From positions 2,046,001 through 2,110,000 of the forward strand of contig JBANDB010000005.1 in assembly GCA_037576215.1 (NCBI GenBank): DNA of 64,000 nucleotides. Reading direction: 5' to 3'. Shown here piece by piece: positions 36,630-48,632 of the stretch. Every line of letters begins with the position of its first letter. The first letter of the stretch is position 1. The position numbers and the translations under genes were made by a program. The notes under the pieces were generated by a model. The model ran no database searches. It had not been told where the DNA came from and saw only the letters and a program-made list of their open reading frames with translations. Origin of the DNA: Armillaria gallica (taxonomy: Eukaryota > Basidiomycota > Agaricomycetes > Agaricales > Physalacriaceae).

Positions 36630-36822
36630 AGCGGGCAGGGGGACGAATCTCTACCTCGCTTCCGTTCCCGACCGTTGTCGTCTTCAATGTCCATCGCATC
36701 CGAAGACAACTGAATCGATTTAACGTTCTGGTTCTGGTTCTGGTTCTGTGGATGGCAGGCGTGTTCCGTGTGCTCCTGGTACGTCGCCGATTCTCCCTGA
36801 ACTTGACTGGTGATTGCAATTA
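36630..36822 (-). pseudogene. Remnant of the basic nuclear-type protein, unit 1
   Basis: Equivalent to the last 50 codons of the gene at 51440-52487 (NRRRTRSTRN .. QNQN .. SSDAMDIEDD). A repeat of the CAGAAC triplet pair and small indels end the frame early. No carrier of the N-terminal helix segment is found upstream, so only the 3' part survives. Confidence 0.65.
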
Positions 36823-37728
36823 GTAGTCTGAATTGAGGAGTACTAAGGGAGGGATGGTGGGTGAATCTGCTTCCTTAAAATTGGAAGATGAAGTAAATTT
36901 CGCTCAGGAAAGCGTTGGGTCGTCGGCTCCTGATCGTGAGCTAGATACAGAGTCGAGACGAGTCTGATGATGCAGCCTAAATCAAGGTTGGGGTTTATGG
37001 GAACAGAAACTCACGATGTTGATTGCGCTCAAGGGGTACACAGCTAAAGAGACAACCGGTCAGCATAGAACAATAGACACAAATGAAGTAGAGATACATA
37101 CCTACGGTCTCTTTTAGAGTGGTTGGTCTTGAATTGTCTCGAGAGTCGGGGAACGAGTGATCGTCGTTTTTGGCGACGGCGATGGCGGTGTCCACGAGAT
37201 AAACGGATACATTAGCCGTGATCCCGCAGGTTGAAAGTCGGGGATGCACGGTCTATCAGGGCCTTGGAGTGGGTGGTAGGCCGCGGGCAAAGGCGACAGC
37301 GGCAGGGGCATCAGTGCAGATAGCACTATTGTCTTGGTGGTATCCATCGTGTCGGTTGGTGGTGAGCCAACGCCAGAACAAGCGTCATCGTCGTCGCAGT
37401 CGTTAATTGTCGGGTCCAGATCTTCCCGCTCCCACTCTCCCCTCCTTAAGTCCTCACATTAACTGCCCTTTGTTCACCCCCACAGATCAGGAACACCTCA
37501 ACACATCCCTCCTTGCCCAAACGAACTTTGCTGACCAGTTGTTCACGCCGCCACTACCGCAGTCATCGTCCCAGTCGGCTTCCTAAGTATGTGTAGGGTC
37601 CTACGCACCCAGATGGCGTCCGACTATTGATCCTCTTCCATAATCGATGTCATTCTGCCCTAGGATGGTGGAGGCTTGAGGCGATTTGGGCCGATTTGGG
37701 TATGAGGGGATCAGGGTGGTGGTGGTGG
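36823..37728. other. Decayed part of duplicated block, unit 1
   Basis: 37560-37710 matches 43070-43250 of unit 2 (TTCCTAAGTATGTGTAGGG to GGCTTGAGGCGATTTGG). The sequence between, 36830-37500, has no clear match and no gene. 37725-37735 is a short GGT repeat. Confidence 0.5.
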
Positions 37729-37826
37729 TGGTTTTTATTCTGATCAAATGTCCCTGAGAAGGAAACGAACCAGAGTCCGTACTACACGTGTGCTACCTAT
37801 ATACCGTCATAATACACTATGCTACG
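37729..37826 (-). repeat. Inverted repeat, right arm
   Basis: Reverse-complement partner of 36237-36320, 1.4 kb away. Confidence 0.6.
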
Positions 37827-38113
37827 GGACCGAACACATATCTGGCCTCACTGATACGGACATGTCCCCGCAAGGTACAGCGTCACAGCCCTAGCACAGA
37901 CAGTGTGAAATTGAGATAAAAAGCAGGCGAGAGGCACCCGGATACAGCCGACGGGAGGACAGAACCTTAAAAATAATGGTCATCCAACCAGCGCGCCTGT
38001 AGACAGTGCAATCTGCGCACTGCGCAGCAGAGACGGTAGAGCAATGCTAATGATATACACCTCAGCGCAGAGTTTGAGGGCAATTGCGACCAGAAGAATG
38101 TCATAAATGACTA

Positions 38114-38404
38114 TCACGACGTGACTGGTACGCACATAGGCCACTGAATGGCAGCGAAGCGTTGACCCAAGATCAAAAGATTAGGGCACGAGTGCAGCAT
38201 CGCTGTATCCGGCTCGTCTACCAAAGGCAGAGGCATCAGACTTAGGCCACGAACACTTCCAACTTCCAAGCCCGAGTTCCTGGCGAGGAGCAGCCACCAA
38301 AGTTTCGAATCGGGCGTCATCCGGGCAATCTGCGAGCCATCCATCAAAGTAAGCACTCTCAGGGCTATATGCAACGTCTTGCAGCACACGGAGAGGCTAT
38401 CCAA
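38114..38404 (-). pseudogene. Possible fragment of an F-box/LRR-type gene
   Basis: A 96-codon frame without an ATG reads LRVLTLMDGSQIARMTPDSKLWWLLLARN, the style of leucine-rich C-termini of Agaricomycete F-box proteins, but no F-box is found nearby. Weak call; 37830-38580 otherwise shows nothing. Confidence 0.3.
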
Positions 38405-38582
38405 ATCTGACGAGGCGAGAATTTAGGCCCAAAGAGCAAACCGCGAAAATCGATGGTGGGTCGGCGGGCATGCAAGTGCAGATAATAATATCCGGAAGCG
38501 CTTTACCCGGTCACGTGCTACGTAACATTGGTTCGGCGCTTAAGCCATCTCGCTACTGGCTTATCTCGGAGCCGGATCAGCG

Positions 38583-38870
38583 ATGCACACCAAAAATAAA
38601 GGCGTACTTACTGCCGTCGAGCATTGCTTTAGCGACCTGTACAAGAATTTACGGGATTCTTTGATCAACGTTCTACGATGAAGTCGGACGGACATGTTCG
38701 AAGGGAAAATCATTCCGCATTTACGCTCAAGAACTTCCTGGCGCTCAATACGTGCTGTATGATGCTGTTTTCACCGCAATTCCAACCATCGACAGCTAGT
38801 ACTATATATTATGCTTGGAGTCGTGTCTGTGCACTCTAACCTTCGTCTCTTAGGCTTTCATCGGTGAGCT
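38583..38870 (+). repeat. Upstream flank of duplicated block, unit 2
   Basis: Homologous to 33637-33900 and to 45539-45719 plus 48633-48746. Confidence 0.7.
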
Positions 38871-38918
38871 CTCTTGGTCTGGCTTCACGAATGCTTCCAA
38901 CACGCCTTTCTTCAGGAA

Positions 38919-40792
38919 ATGATCATATTCCATATTCAATGTCTCCTCCTCCTGTCGACGGCGCAGACTAGAGCGGTACAGGATAATGACGAAAGTTCGA
39001 ACGACTCGAGCAATAGGACTACCTGGGACATCATTTGGAGCTGCCTTGCCACCATATTCGCTTGCACTTGGCTTGCCGTACACCCCAACGTTCCCAGCCA
39101 CGACGTGAGGGAGAAGGGCCGACTATTTCTTGGCCTGCACCGCGTTAAGCACATGTTGCTGGCTATCATATGCCCGGAGGTTGAAATCATGTGGGCGTTG
39201 AGGCAACGACTCGTTGCATCGGCACTATCTAAATGTTTGTCACGTCCTTCAATTCTGTTTCCACAATTCGGACTGAACCATCCTCAGACTTGAAGCTGTC
39301 AATGACACACGGATTTTTTATCAGCATGGGCGGATTTACAGGGAGAAAGGAATATCCAATCACTGCTACCCATTTCTTTTACAGTGGCACCTCTGACCCT
39401 ACATGCGGTGTGATAGGTGGAGAAATACGCCCTGGTCTGGACATCTTGAGCATTACAAAGGACGAGCTGATGGACAAGAGCAAAGGAGACGTGCTTTCAA
39501 AATGCATTTCTCTTCTTCAAACCACTTGGTTTGTGGTTCAATATTTTTCCCGAATAACGCTCTCTCTTCCGACGACCCCGCTGTAAACTGCCACGCTAGC
39601 CTTCGCCCTTCTGAATTTCTGTAACTATATTCTATGGTGGCACAAGCCTCTGGATGTCCAATATCCTTTAAATTTCCCCACCATCGGCGCCGTGGACTGG
39701 GACCTGACAGTGCATTCAACCCTTCAATTTGCCAGGTCCGAAGAGTCGGAATCATTGGTATCATTGGTACAACTGCCCACGAGCAAAGTGCTTGAGCCTA
39801 AAAACCCCGTTACCAGCGCTGCAGAGTCGGAGTTCAATCCCTCCGGTTATGCCGACACGGCCTCGGGAAACCGTCCTTCATCGCCCCTCTTACCAGCACA
39901 CAACAATACTGCCTGTGTACACACAACCAACTGTTCCCACATTCCCACATCCCCCAGTTCCATACACCAACTTTCTCTCGACTACGTTAAAAATCATGCA
40001 TCAGAGTCGGTTTGTTGCCGTGAATGCCTAGAATGCGACATATCTAATCCCGGAGTCATGTCCATTAATGATTGGCGATTTTTCCAGACCGAAGCTGGTT
40101 CGATATTCGATGAGTTATCTCGTCGCGGCGCAGATGAGTGGTCGGTCTTTCACACCTCCATAGATAGTATTGATATCCTTCCCACTGTGGATATTGTTTC
40201 CCCCGATGCTGTGGCTACAGGAAAGACCCCAGTCACAAAATCCGGAAAGCCCCGGCGGCGATATTGGCTCGGGTTCCATCAAAACTTCTTCGTGCTGATA
40301 CCGGCTCTCTGTGTCAGGGCCTGGACATGGTACCGTCTGATTCTTGGAAGGATATTATTCGGTGGGTGGCGTCACGGTGGGCGGCATCCTACGACTCTGC
40401 CGATGCTCTGGGCAGGGCAGCCTCAGAATGATCCGAGCCAAATGGGCTATAGTGCATTTTTTGGAGGATGTTTTGGAGCACTATTTGGTGGGGTCCATTG
40501 TATTGAATGGTCATCTTCAAGTTTCTTTGGTTCGTCGTTCGAACATCTTCTGTGGAAAGTTTCATCCTTATTGGTTGCTATTGTACCTGTCATCTTGGCT
40601 TTGGAAGTTTTGACTGTTCTTGTGAAACCCAGATGGATAGGTGATTTCATCAAGTGTTCTGCTCCGATTTTCATATTCGTTTATATATGCACCAGAGTTT
40701 ACTTACTAGTAGATATGTTTCTTTCTCTCAGGTCTCTTCCGCCAGGGGCATTGGAGGAGATCGATTGGACGAGATACATTCCTCATATATAA
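38919..40792 (+). pseudogene. Multipass membrane protein, unit 2, with an in-frame stop
   Basis: Exons 38919-39234 and 39288-40792 (53-bp intron, GGACTGAAC branch, CCTCAG end) follow the same model as its paralogues. TAA at 39584-39586 replaces the GAA codon found in unit 3 (CCGCTG-GAA). The frame is otherwise open on both sides to the conserved ...EEIDWTRYIPHI end. One substitution therefore truncates the protein after about 205 residues, before the C-terminal membrane helices. The lack of other lesions means the mutation is recent, an assembly error, or subject to readthrough. The downstream part alone (39692 onwards) has an internal ATG but no signal sequence. Confidence 0.78.
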
Positions 40793-41790
40793 GTAGTACT
40801 TATCGGATACCCAGAAATTTGGACTTTTTCTTGGTACGGAGAGCTCCAGTTTTTACCCAAGTCGCAGTGTTTGGTACTTCCGCCTCTGAGTCCGCGGCAT
40901 GATGCATCTCACAACTGAGTGAGGATTTGTCTAGCTTTGTCGTAACAAGAACCAAGAATGATCTTGAGGCGAAGCTGAGCGGATACTTAACCTCGCCCGG
41001 AACATGGTCTTGGTCTTCAGTGCAACTCGAAGCAGACGCGAAGCTACTGGCGTTCATTGCCATTTTCGGACAGACTCTGGAATCTTTGCCAAAAGCAGGC
41101 ACCCGGGTCAAGCGGCGCACAGTATTCGACCAGGCTTGCAATCTGTAGAGGAATGAGAGATTCACGTATAAGGGGAGCTTCGTACTCCGACCTACCCCTT
41201 TGCTCACGCAATAGTACCTCGAACCGAATGGTGCCCCATGTGTTAAGGGCAATCTTTCGGTTGCAGACATGTGACGCAGGGGAGGCCGGGGCATCGATGG
41301 ACAGAAGGCAAGCGGTGAATGATCACCAATACTGCGCTCGCCAGTACCGCCGTCGTAAGGGAACAGGTGGACTTATTTTTCCTAGCGAGTGGGTAATTTT
41401 CCGTGAAGTATGGAGACTCCAAATGACGCTGCTTCAAGGCGTCAAAGGGGAAAAGCCATTTATAAATCATTGTAATACATTACCATTTGAAAGGTACTTA
41501 GACTGCCTCAAACCTTGTCGCATGAATTCTCTTTGATTTCTACGTATAAAGATAAACACATGTATCGTTCGTTATATGACTGATGGTACAGAGATAGGGA
41601 ACGTGTAGACCACAGGTGGCGCGATGCTGGATGGATGTGCTACAAGTGAACGTATGGAGGGCAATGAAAAGCGTAAGATGTCAATGATATGATAAGGGAA
41701 AAAATAGACGTCAATAGGGAAAAGAGACCATGAAGAAGAGGGACAGTGTATGAAGAGAAAAGAGCGTCTCTGCGGGGTAGGAGGACGAAA
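40793..41790 (+). repeat. Downstream flank of duplicated block, unit 2
   Basis: Nearly identical to 50462-51439 over most of its length. Plus-strand frame 40927-41148 reads ADAKLLAFIAIFGQTLESLPKA and recurs in the other units, but it lacks a start codon in a convincing context. Confidence 0.7.
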
Positions 41791-41792
41791 CC

Positions 41793-42560
41793 TTACCTAC
41801 GAGCAACTCGCTTCCGTTCCTGACCACTGTCGTCTTCAATGTCCATCGCCTCCGAAGACAACTGAATCGAATTAACATTCTGGTTCTGTAGATGGCTGGC
41901 GTTGTTCCGTGTACTCCTGGTGCGCCGCCGGTTCCCCCCTGAACCTGACCCGTGATTGCAGTTGGAGGATGGTACCGCCGAGGAAGTCGAAACGGGAGCC
42001 GACGAACTGTCGAGCATCATCATTACCGCTTGGCGCCTATGACATCAGGGACAGGGAAAGGTGGAACGGATAGAGTATCTTCGGAAACGAGGTGGAAAGG
42101 GTAGTCTGAAGTGAGGAGTGGTAGGGGAGATATCGTCGGTGAATCTCCTCTTACCTTAGAATTGGAAGATGAAGTAGGTTTCATTCTGTTTGTCGAACAC
42201 TGGGTCTGTTGCAGAGTACTTGGTGGTGCTGGTGGTGAGGGAGACGGAGTTGACGGCTGTGGTGAAGGCCGTTGAGCGCGAGGCCAAGGTGAATTCGGTG
42301 TCGGCATTGGTGGAATCTACAGACGTAAAAATGAGATAAATATGATAAATTTCGGATTTCCGGGGCATACTTGCTCCTTTGTCTCCACCTTGACTTTTGT
42401 AGGCGCTGCCGTCGACTTCTGTCCACGTTCCTTCTCCTTCTCTTCCTCGTCCACTTCCTCTTCCTGTCGCGATTTTACGGCATCCAGTCGAGCGTCTACC
42501 CAATCCACGACTCGGTCATTGAATTGTCTCAAGAGACGTTCGTGCCGACAATACAGTGTC
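41793..42560 (-). pseudogene. Basic proline-rich nuclear-type protein, unit 2, decayed
   Basis: Clear paralogue of 51440-52487. The acidic/basic coiled segment (SRQEEEVDEEEKEKER), proline-rich centre (SPWPRAQRPSPQPSTPSP) and C-terminal basic tail (DDSGQERKRVARR) are all present, but in two frames. A 10-bp deletion near 42024, relative to unit 3, creates a stop just after GAKR (42023). The sequence replacing the conserved N-terminal exon (upstream of 42510) does not match unit 3, so the start is also lost. 42600-43000 upstream holds no gene. Confidence 0.7.
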
Positions 42561-43249
42561 CCTTTCGTACGGCACTTGTCAGCTTGAAAAGAAATTAAGC
42601 TCGTAGTTCCTACTCACCATCCCATCACGCTCGCCGGACGCCGATTGGACGCCGATACATTGTGGCAGGACAATATTCATCAGCCAGGGAAAGCTTTCCA
42701 TTGAGGGCATTAAAGACAAGTCTCGAGGCTCGACGTTCAACGCTGAATCTGCATCCGAATGATTAGCAACGAAAACGGACGTTGATTATGGGTAAGAAGT
42801 ACATACCATATGTCTGCACTCATAAATCTTGCTCAATGTTGATACGCTGCGACAGCGCAAAGGATATCGCCCAAGGAGAGCCTTCGAGGACATTCCATCA
42901 TTAAGTATGAGTCTTGCCGAAAAGCCTTGAGCCTGCTACCAAATGTTAGCAACGACCGCAGAGAGTGGCAAAGTTACATACCTTGTGCACGTCTTCTACC
43001 TTATCCGAGGACCATGCTTCATGTAAAAGCGTTGCCGCATGTCCTGCCCATAATCCCTCCCTGCCCAAGCGAACTTTGCTAGCCACTGTTCACGCTGTAG
43101 TCGTCGTCCCAATTATCTTCCTAGGCATGTGTAGGGCCTTACGCCCCCAGATGGCGTCCGATTATCGGTCCTCTTCCATAGTCGGTGTCATTTTGCCCTA
43201 GGATGGCGGAGGCTTGAGGCGATTTGGGTCCTTTTTCGTAAGAGGGGAT

Positions 43250-45538
43250 CAGGGTGGTTTGGCGGGCGTGCTGGGGGACAGATTACTTGGGGCTGGTCAC
43301 GGGTGATACTGTTATCGTGGGAGACTCGTCGGCAGATAAAACTTCTCTTGCAGGACGTGCAGCCTCGTTCGAACGTCCTAAGAAGCCATTAATCAGTGCT
43401 AGTGACTAGTGATCATTCAAGCAATATGAGTGAAACATACCTTTCCTGGATATTGAGAGAGAAGGACGAGACGAGGAGATGCCAGAAAGGAACTAAAAGA
43501 AGTTGCACAGCCACGTCCATGGTTGCGCGGATGGTCGGACCGTGGTCATCGAATACACACCAAAACTAAAGGCATACTTACTGTCGTTGCGAGCAGCGCT
43601 AAATAAATCGTACAACAATTTACGGAATTATTTAATCAATATCGAATATAATCCATCACGCATTTGGGTTCAAGATGCGTGGCGCTTATTTAACATTTAA
43701 TATAATACATGCGCTAGCCCGGGTGTGATGCTTACAACGCGTATTTTGAACTTTTAACGAATCACAATATATACATGGAGCCATGGACCGCTGGGGCATT
43801 CCCTGTAGTTTCGAGGTCAGTGTTGGTACGCTTGTTCCAGCTGCTGTCACTTTGGTGTCTACCACTTGATCAAAGAAAGGAATATCGTAAAGATCTAAAG
43901 ATACATCAATGAATATTTTCTCACTGAGAGAGAGGAAGGTGGACGAACCGCCGCAGTGTCGAGGTCAGACACGATAACGTCAATCACCCCTCTCAAATAT
44001 TGCTCGCTACGGCGATGCCTTCTTGTGCCGGGGCCATCCCAGTGTAGAATACTCTCTTGTTGTGACAGCTTTACATATCTGCGTGGGGTCAGTCGTCTTG
44101 CGAGTGATGTGTATACCCGGGTGCTGGTCATTCGGCGGATGTGTTGGGCCTGCCTAGTCTATCCTACTGGCTATTAGCTTTCGTATAAAAGACTGGACAG
44201 TAAACGCACCTTTATCTTATAATCTTCAAAGGATTCGTCTTATCCTACCATCCTGGTCGCCGTTTGCCACCAATGGCTTCGCATCCTAACAGAAATCATA
44301 TAACTAGTGGCAAGAAAAGAGTCCTCGCTTACCTTTTTCTTCATTAGATTTGCCAACCATCTGGTACAGCGTTGGGTCTTACACCTAGATATCTACAACG
44401 CAGCAACTCGTTCAGCGTGTCACCTGCAGCTATGGTTTAATGGGACACACCTTCACGTCTGCGACGTTCACCTAAATGCACTCTCCTTAGCTTCAGTTGG
44501 GGCGATACTCTTCAATCCCGAGTTAGGAATAAAACCAATAAGGCAACGATGCACCCTTTCTTACCTTGACCCCTATTAATTTCCCTCGCTAAACATCGAG
44601 CTTATCCGTCTCTTTCGGTAAGCAGAGTCCGCCCTCCGTCTGCTGACGGACTCTTGAGAGGTGTCTTGAGTGTACTAGGGCTCGCTCGATGATTCGGATG
44701 TCAAACTGACTGCTGGAACCCGCATAATGTCGTCATTAAACAAAGCCAGTCCTGCCATTGTCAGTTTCAAGAGCATACCGGTCGTTCGCACTCCTCCGTC
44801 ATCAAAGATGTGTGCTAACGATGAAATGAATGAAGGGTTGAGAGGGCCAGAGAAACATTGTACGTACCAAGTGCCGCTGTGCATTCCCTTCCATAGTCAA
44901 CGGCGAGGGTGGTGTCCTTATGGACAGCCATTGTATAGGGGATTCGGCAAGACCATCCGGGTTCTGAGCGCCGAGCGACTGGAAAAAGATGCATAATTCT
45001 ACGTGCCAGTCCCACTATCGGGCGACTGCGGTGGTGTGAGTGAACAAAATCAATAGAGACATATGCGAATATACCTGTTGCACAATATTGTTCTTATTTT
45101 TCTAGGCAGAGCGCCTTTGTAAATTGACACCTGGGTCTTTATTGCGGCACTGAAAGTTTGAAAATCGGAACCGTAGGCCAAAAGGATGTTAGTCACCAAC
45201 AATCTTAATCAAAGACAAGCAGCTAAATAGTTGAGGATAACCCAGAAAAGATCAACGGAAAAATAAGAGAAGCCACCTTCATAGCACTGAGGTCATGGTG
45301 AACCAACAACAAATGAAGGCCTACAAATGAGTGCGCGTAACAAGCGTGACACGGCATCTACCGCACGGTGTATTATCGGACCACCGTTATGACGTATGCG
45401 CGTTTACATTAATTAATTCAACTCCCACGAAAACTCTACACCTATAAATCAAGTGCCGCATTATGCACCGGCACTGGGATGCTCAGGTTAAGTAGCATAG
45501 ACTGAATCCTGTATACACAGGACTTGGTACCTCGACAC
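43250..45538. other. Inter-unit spacer without a supported gene
   Basis: 43555-43660 is a short decayed copy of the block upstream flank (TACTTACTGTCGTTGCGAGCAG, then an AT-rich version of the TTTACGGGATTCTTTGATCAA segment). The rest, including frames at 44307-44579 and 44727-44996, has no recognisable content. Confidence 0.5.
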
Positions 45539-45719
45539 CAACATCATTTGAGGTGTACTGTCGTTGCGAGCAGTGCATTATTGACATGTACAAGAATTTA
45601 CGGGATTCTTTGATCAATGACGAAGGGAATATCATCCCGCATTTGGACTCAAGAAGCCTGCTCAATGAGTGCTGTATAATGCCGTTTGCACCGCAATTCG
45701 AAGTATCAATAGCTGGTAT
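45539..45719 (+). repeat. Upstream flank of duplicated block, unit 3 (left of Helitron)
   Basis: Matches 33640-33813 up to AGCTGGTAT, where the Helitron begins. The match resumes at 48633 with ATAGTATG, giving exactly the uninterrupted sequence of unit 1. Confidence 0.8.
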
Positions 45720-48632
45720 CCCCGATTCTTTCCGAACGCAGTGAGGAGAAGAGAGGGCTTTGTCAACCCGAAAACGACCGTTTGCCCACTGTAGAGTGTA
45801 TGCAGGGGCTATTTAGCGCCTGTTTGTGTTTGCGTGCAACACCTTCTGCGATCAACACCGATTCCTTTTTTTCCCGATGTTTGACGTCGCAGGTCTTACT
45901 CAATGTTCTTCCCGTTGGTAACTCTGTTTCATCCGCGGTTTGTAGTGTATTTGGCCTCTGATCCGTTTGCCATCGACGTCCGATCTCTCTTCTACCAGTT
46001 TTACTCGTTGTCTGTCATCGGGGGTCTGGTCTGCTCGCTATCCGAGGTCTCTCCCGTCTGGAAGTGTGTTTCAGCCGTCTTGTTTGCGTTGATATAAAGG
46101 TGGGCAAGAGTGCCGAGCTGGTTATCGAGCACGAAGACCCGTTATAGTTTTGACACTGACAACAGTGTTTGCGTGTGCCTGTTGACCTGCCGGTTTGTCG
46201 TGCTTGCTACTGCTCCGAATACAACTACTGACGATCGTACTCAGATCCGCTCCGTCTGTAATACATGCTCGGCACGCTATCAGTTGTTTTATAGCGCTCG
46301 GCGCACCTTGAATTACGCGCTCGGCGCTTGTCTTTTGCGCTCGGCGTCAGTAATATGTTTTTATATAAGCAACCTTGTCGGTGGACTCGTCTCTTAGACG
46401 ATGCTGATTTACCGGATTACAATGTGGAATTTGATGTATCAGACTATCCGGTGTACTACGACCCGTTGTACTATCCTCGTTTCCACACGAATACATTTAA
46501 GTCGTCGCGCAGTGTATGTTTATGGTTGGAGTGCTGTTTCTGTCTCTATGCAAAATGGGTGCATTCTCGCGTGGTGTATGTCAAAAAATCTTTCATTATC
46601 GAAGATCCCGTTTTAGATGCTCGTGTGGTTCTCACTGCGAGTGCTGTTGAATCGGCGCAGTTTCACCCTGCACTGTACAGCCATAGTACCGCTCAGTGCA
46701 ATCCTGCCTGGTTGTACCTTTCATGAGAAGATTTAGAAGATGGATTCGAAGGTGTTAGTATTCGAGCGATCCGTAGTAACATGTTGATTCCGCGGAAGGC
46801 GTGTTCTCGAAAATCTGTTATTGACACCGTTGTGGCTAACTTTTTGTGTTTCGCTGCTGAGATTGTGCTTGAGGAGGATTCGGTTTTGTTCGCAAGGGTT
46901 GACCATGTACAGGCCGTTCGTGGACGTCGGCGCGGCGTTATCTTCAACCTTTTCCTCTCTCGGTATGGTGAGATTGTATTTCCTGCGATTGTTCGTCCTC
47001 GGCACGGTAGTCGTTATCTTTGTTCAGCTGTGAAAACGACCACTGAAGTTTTTGGGGATGTTGAGTCCGCGTTTGACCCGCATTTATTTCGATCCCGCGT
47101 TCGACAAATTGCGTACCCGAGATTGCAGAAGTTTCTTCAATTGTTGCACCATTCAAGAAGGTGTTTATTATCTGCACTGAGGGCTGACATGATCGAGGCC
47201 CTTAGATGTTCGATGCTGGATCGGTGGGCTGAACTTGTCGAAATGCCACTCCAAAGTGTGGGTGAAATTTTGAACTGCTACAAAGCGAACATTGATTTGG
47301 AGTCTGATTTGGGTCTTTGTGATGTGATGGACTATGAGTTTGGTAGAGATTTTCGTGCGTCTGTTCTTCCTCCGATGAGGATCTGCAAATGTGTAGGACA
47401 ACGACGGGATCCTCGGATTCATCGGCGCATGCAAATCGCTGCTCAATCGTCTGACCGTTTTAGTAATATTTGCAGGGATTGGCCGCAGCCCGTGTCTTTT
47501 GATACCAAGTTAAATAGCTGTAGAAGGTTCTGGGAAGGTATGAAATGGACTAGGTGCCAGACTTGCTCGGTATGTTCTCATGACTTACGCTGTGGACAGC
47601 CTTTAGTGAGTCGTTCTTACTCCGAAGAAGATCTCGAGGACCTGGCTGAGAGGTTGAATTTCTATTTGTTGCGAATCAGAGATGGAGACATTGGCATGGT
47701 TCCGATTGATCATTCGCTTCTCAGTTCATACATTTTGGATCCGCATGGATGGGTGGACGGATTTTTGATTGTGTGTACTCAATGTGAGGCGAGGCTTGAA
47801 TCTGGTTTGCTTCCAAAGTACGCCTTAAGAAACCACTTGTTTCGGGGTACTCTTCCTGAAGAGTTTCGAGACTTGACTTGGGTAGAGGAAATGGTTTGCG
47901 CTGTGTATCGGTGTACTATTCAGGTGAGCAGATTATACGGAAGTTCAGACCCGGATCAGCCTCGAGTTTTCCATGGAAATGTTTGCGCGCACGATTTAAA
48001 TTTGGTATCCACTGCGACAGTTTTGCCACGAACCCCACAAGATATTAACGGTTTATTAAGCGTAGTGTTTGTTGGGCCAAAGCAGTCAATACGCTCTTGC
48101 TTGAAACCGTTGTACACAATTAGAAAGGACAAGGTTTGGCGTTTTTTGGTTTGGCTTTCGGAGAATAATCCGTTATACGAGAATATAAAATTGTCAATGG
48201 CCCAATTGGAGATGTATGACGACGCGGACGACATTATTCCTGGGTTAGAAGATCTGGTTTGGCAAAGTGTACTTTGTCTCGAATCCTTTCCCTTTTATGG
48301 AGATGATATCACTGCGTGGCAAGACCAATTTTTTCGAGCGACGCAACGCGGAGTACACTTTGTCCAACTTTGGATCTACCGACCTGAACCGCAAAACTTT
48401 GTACGTGTTCTTTCTTACTGTTTCTCGCAGTCGATTGACCATGGATTGAAGATACTTGGAGGCCGATTTTTAGACATTTTCACGAATGTAGAATATTGCA
48501 TGTTGTGTATCTCGTTGGACAGTGTTAATGTAAAGATGCATGTATTTGTTCTGTGTCACGCTGAGCATCGGCATGTCGGAGAAGGAAAAAGGAAAGAATC
48601 GGGGACCGGCGTGAAATCGCCGCTACAGGGAT
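45720..48632 (+). mobile_element. Helitron with a truncated Helitron protein, upstream of unit 3
   Basis: The 5' terminus CCCCGATTCTTTCC (45720-45733) has a perfect 14-bp inverted copy at 48591-48604. This is followed by the hairpin CGGCG/TGAAAT/CGCCG (48607-48622) and ten bases ending GGAT. Flanks join without a target duplication to give the unit 1 sequence. The termini match element 1 (9223-11159). The interior carries a reading frame similar to the N-terminal region of fungal Helitron proteins, but no Rep (two-His) motif and no PIF1 helicase. At 2.9 kb it is therefore non-autonomous and would depend on a helper elsewhere. Confidence 0.8.

Noticed and set aside
37735..37826. A tRNA gene on the minus strand
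   Set aside because: The T-arm-like GGTTCGTTTCC and a partial acceptor pairing are there, but the T stem does not pair and no anticodon arm can be drawn; kept only as a repeat.
45720..48632. Cut-and-paste DNA transposon with terminal inverted repeats
   Set aside because: The inverted repeat is terminal only on the left; the right copy is 28 bases inside and followed by a hairpin. There is no target duplication, and the protein resembles Helitron, not a DDE transposase.
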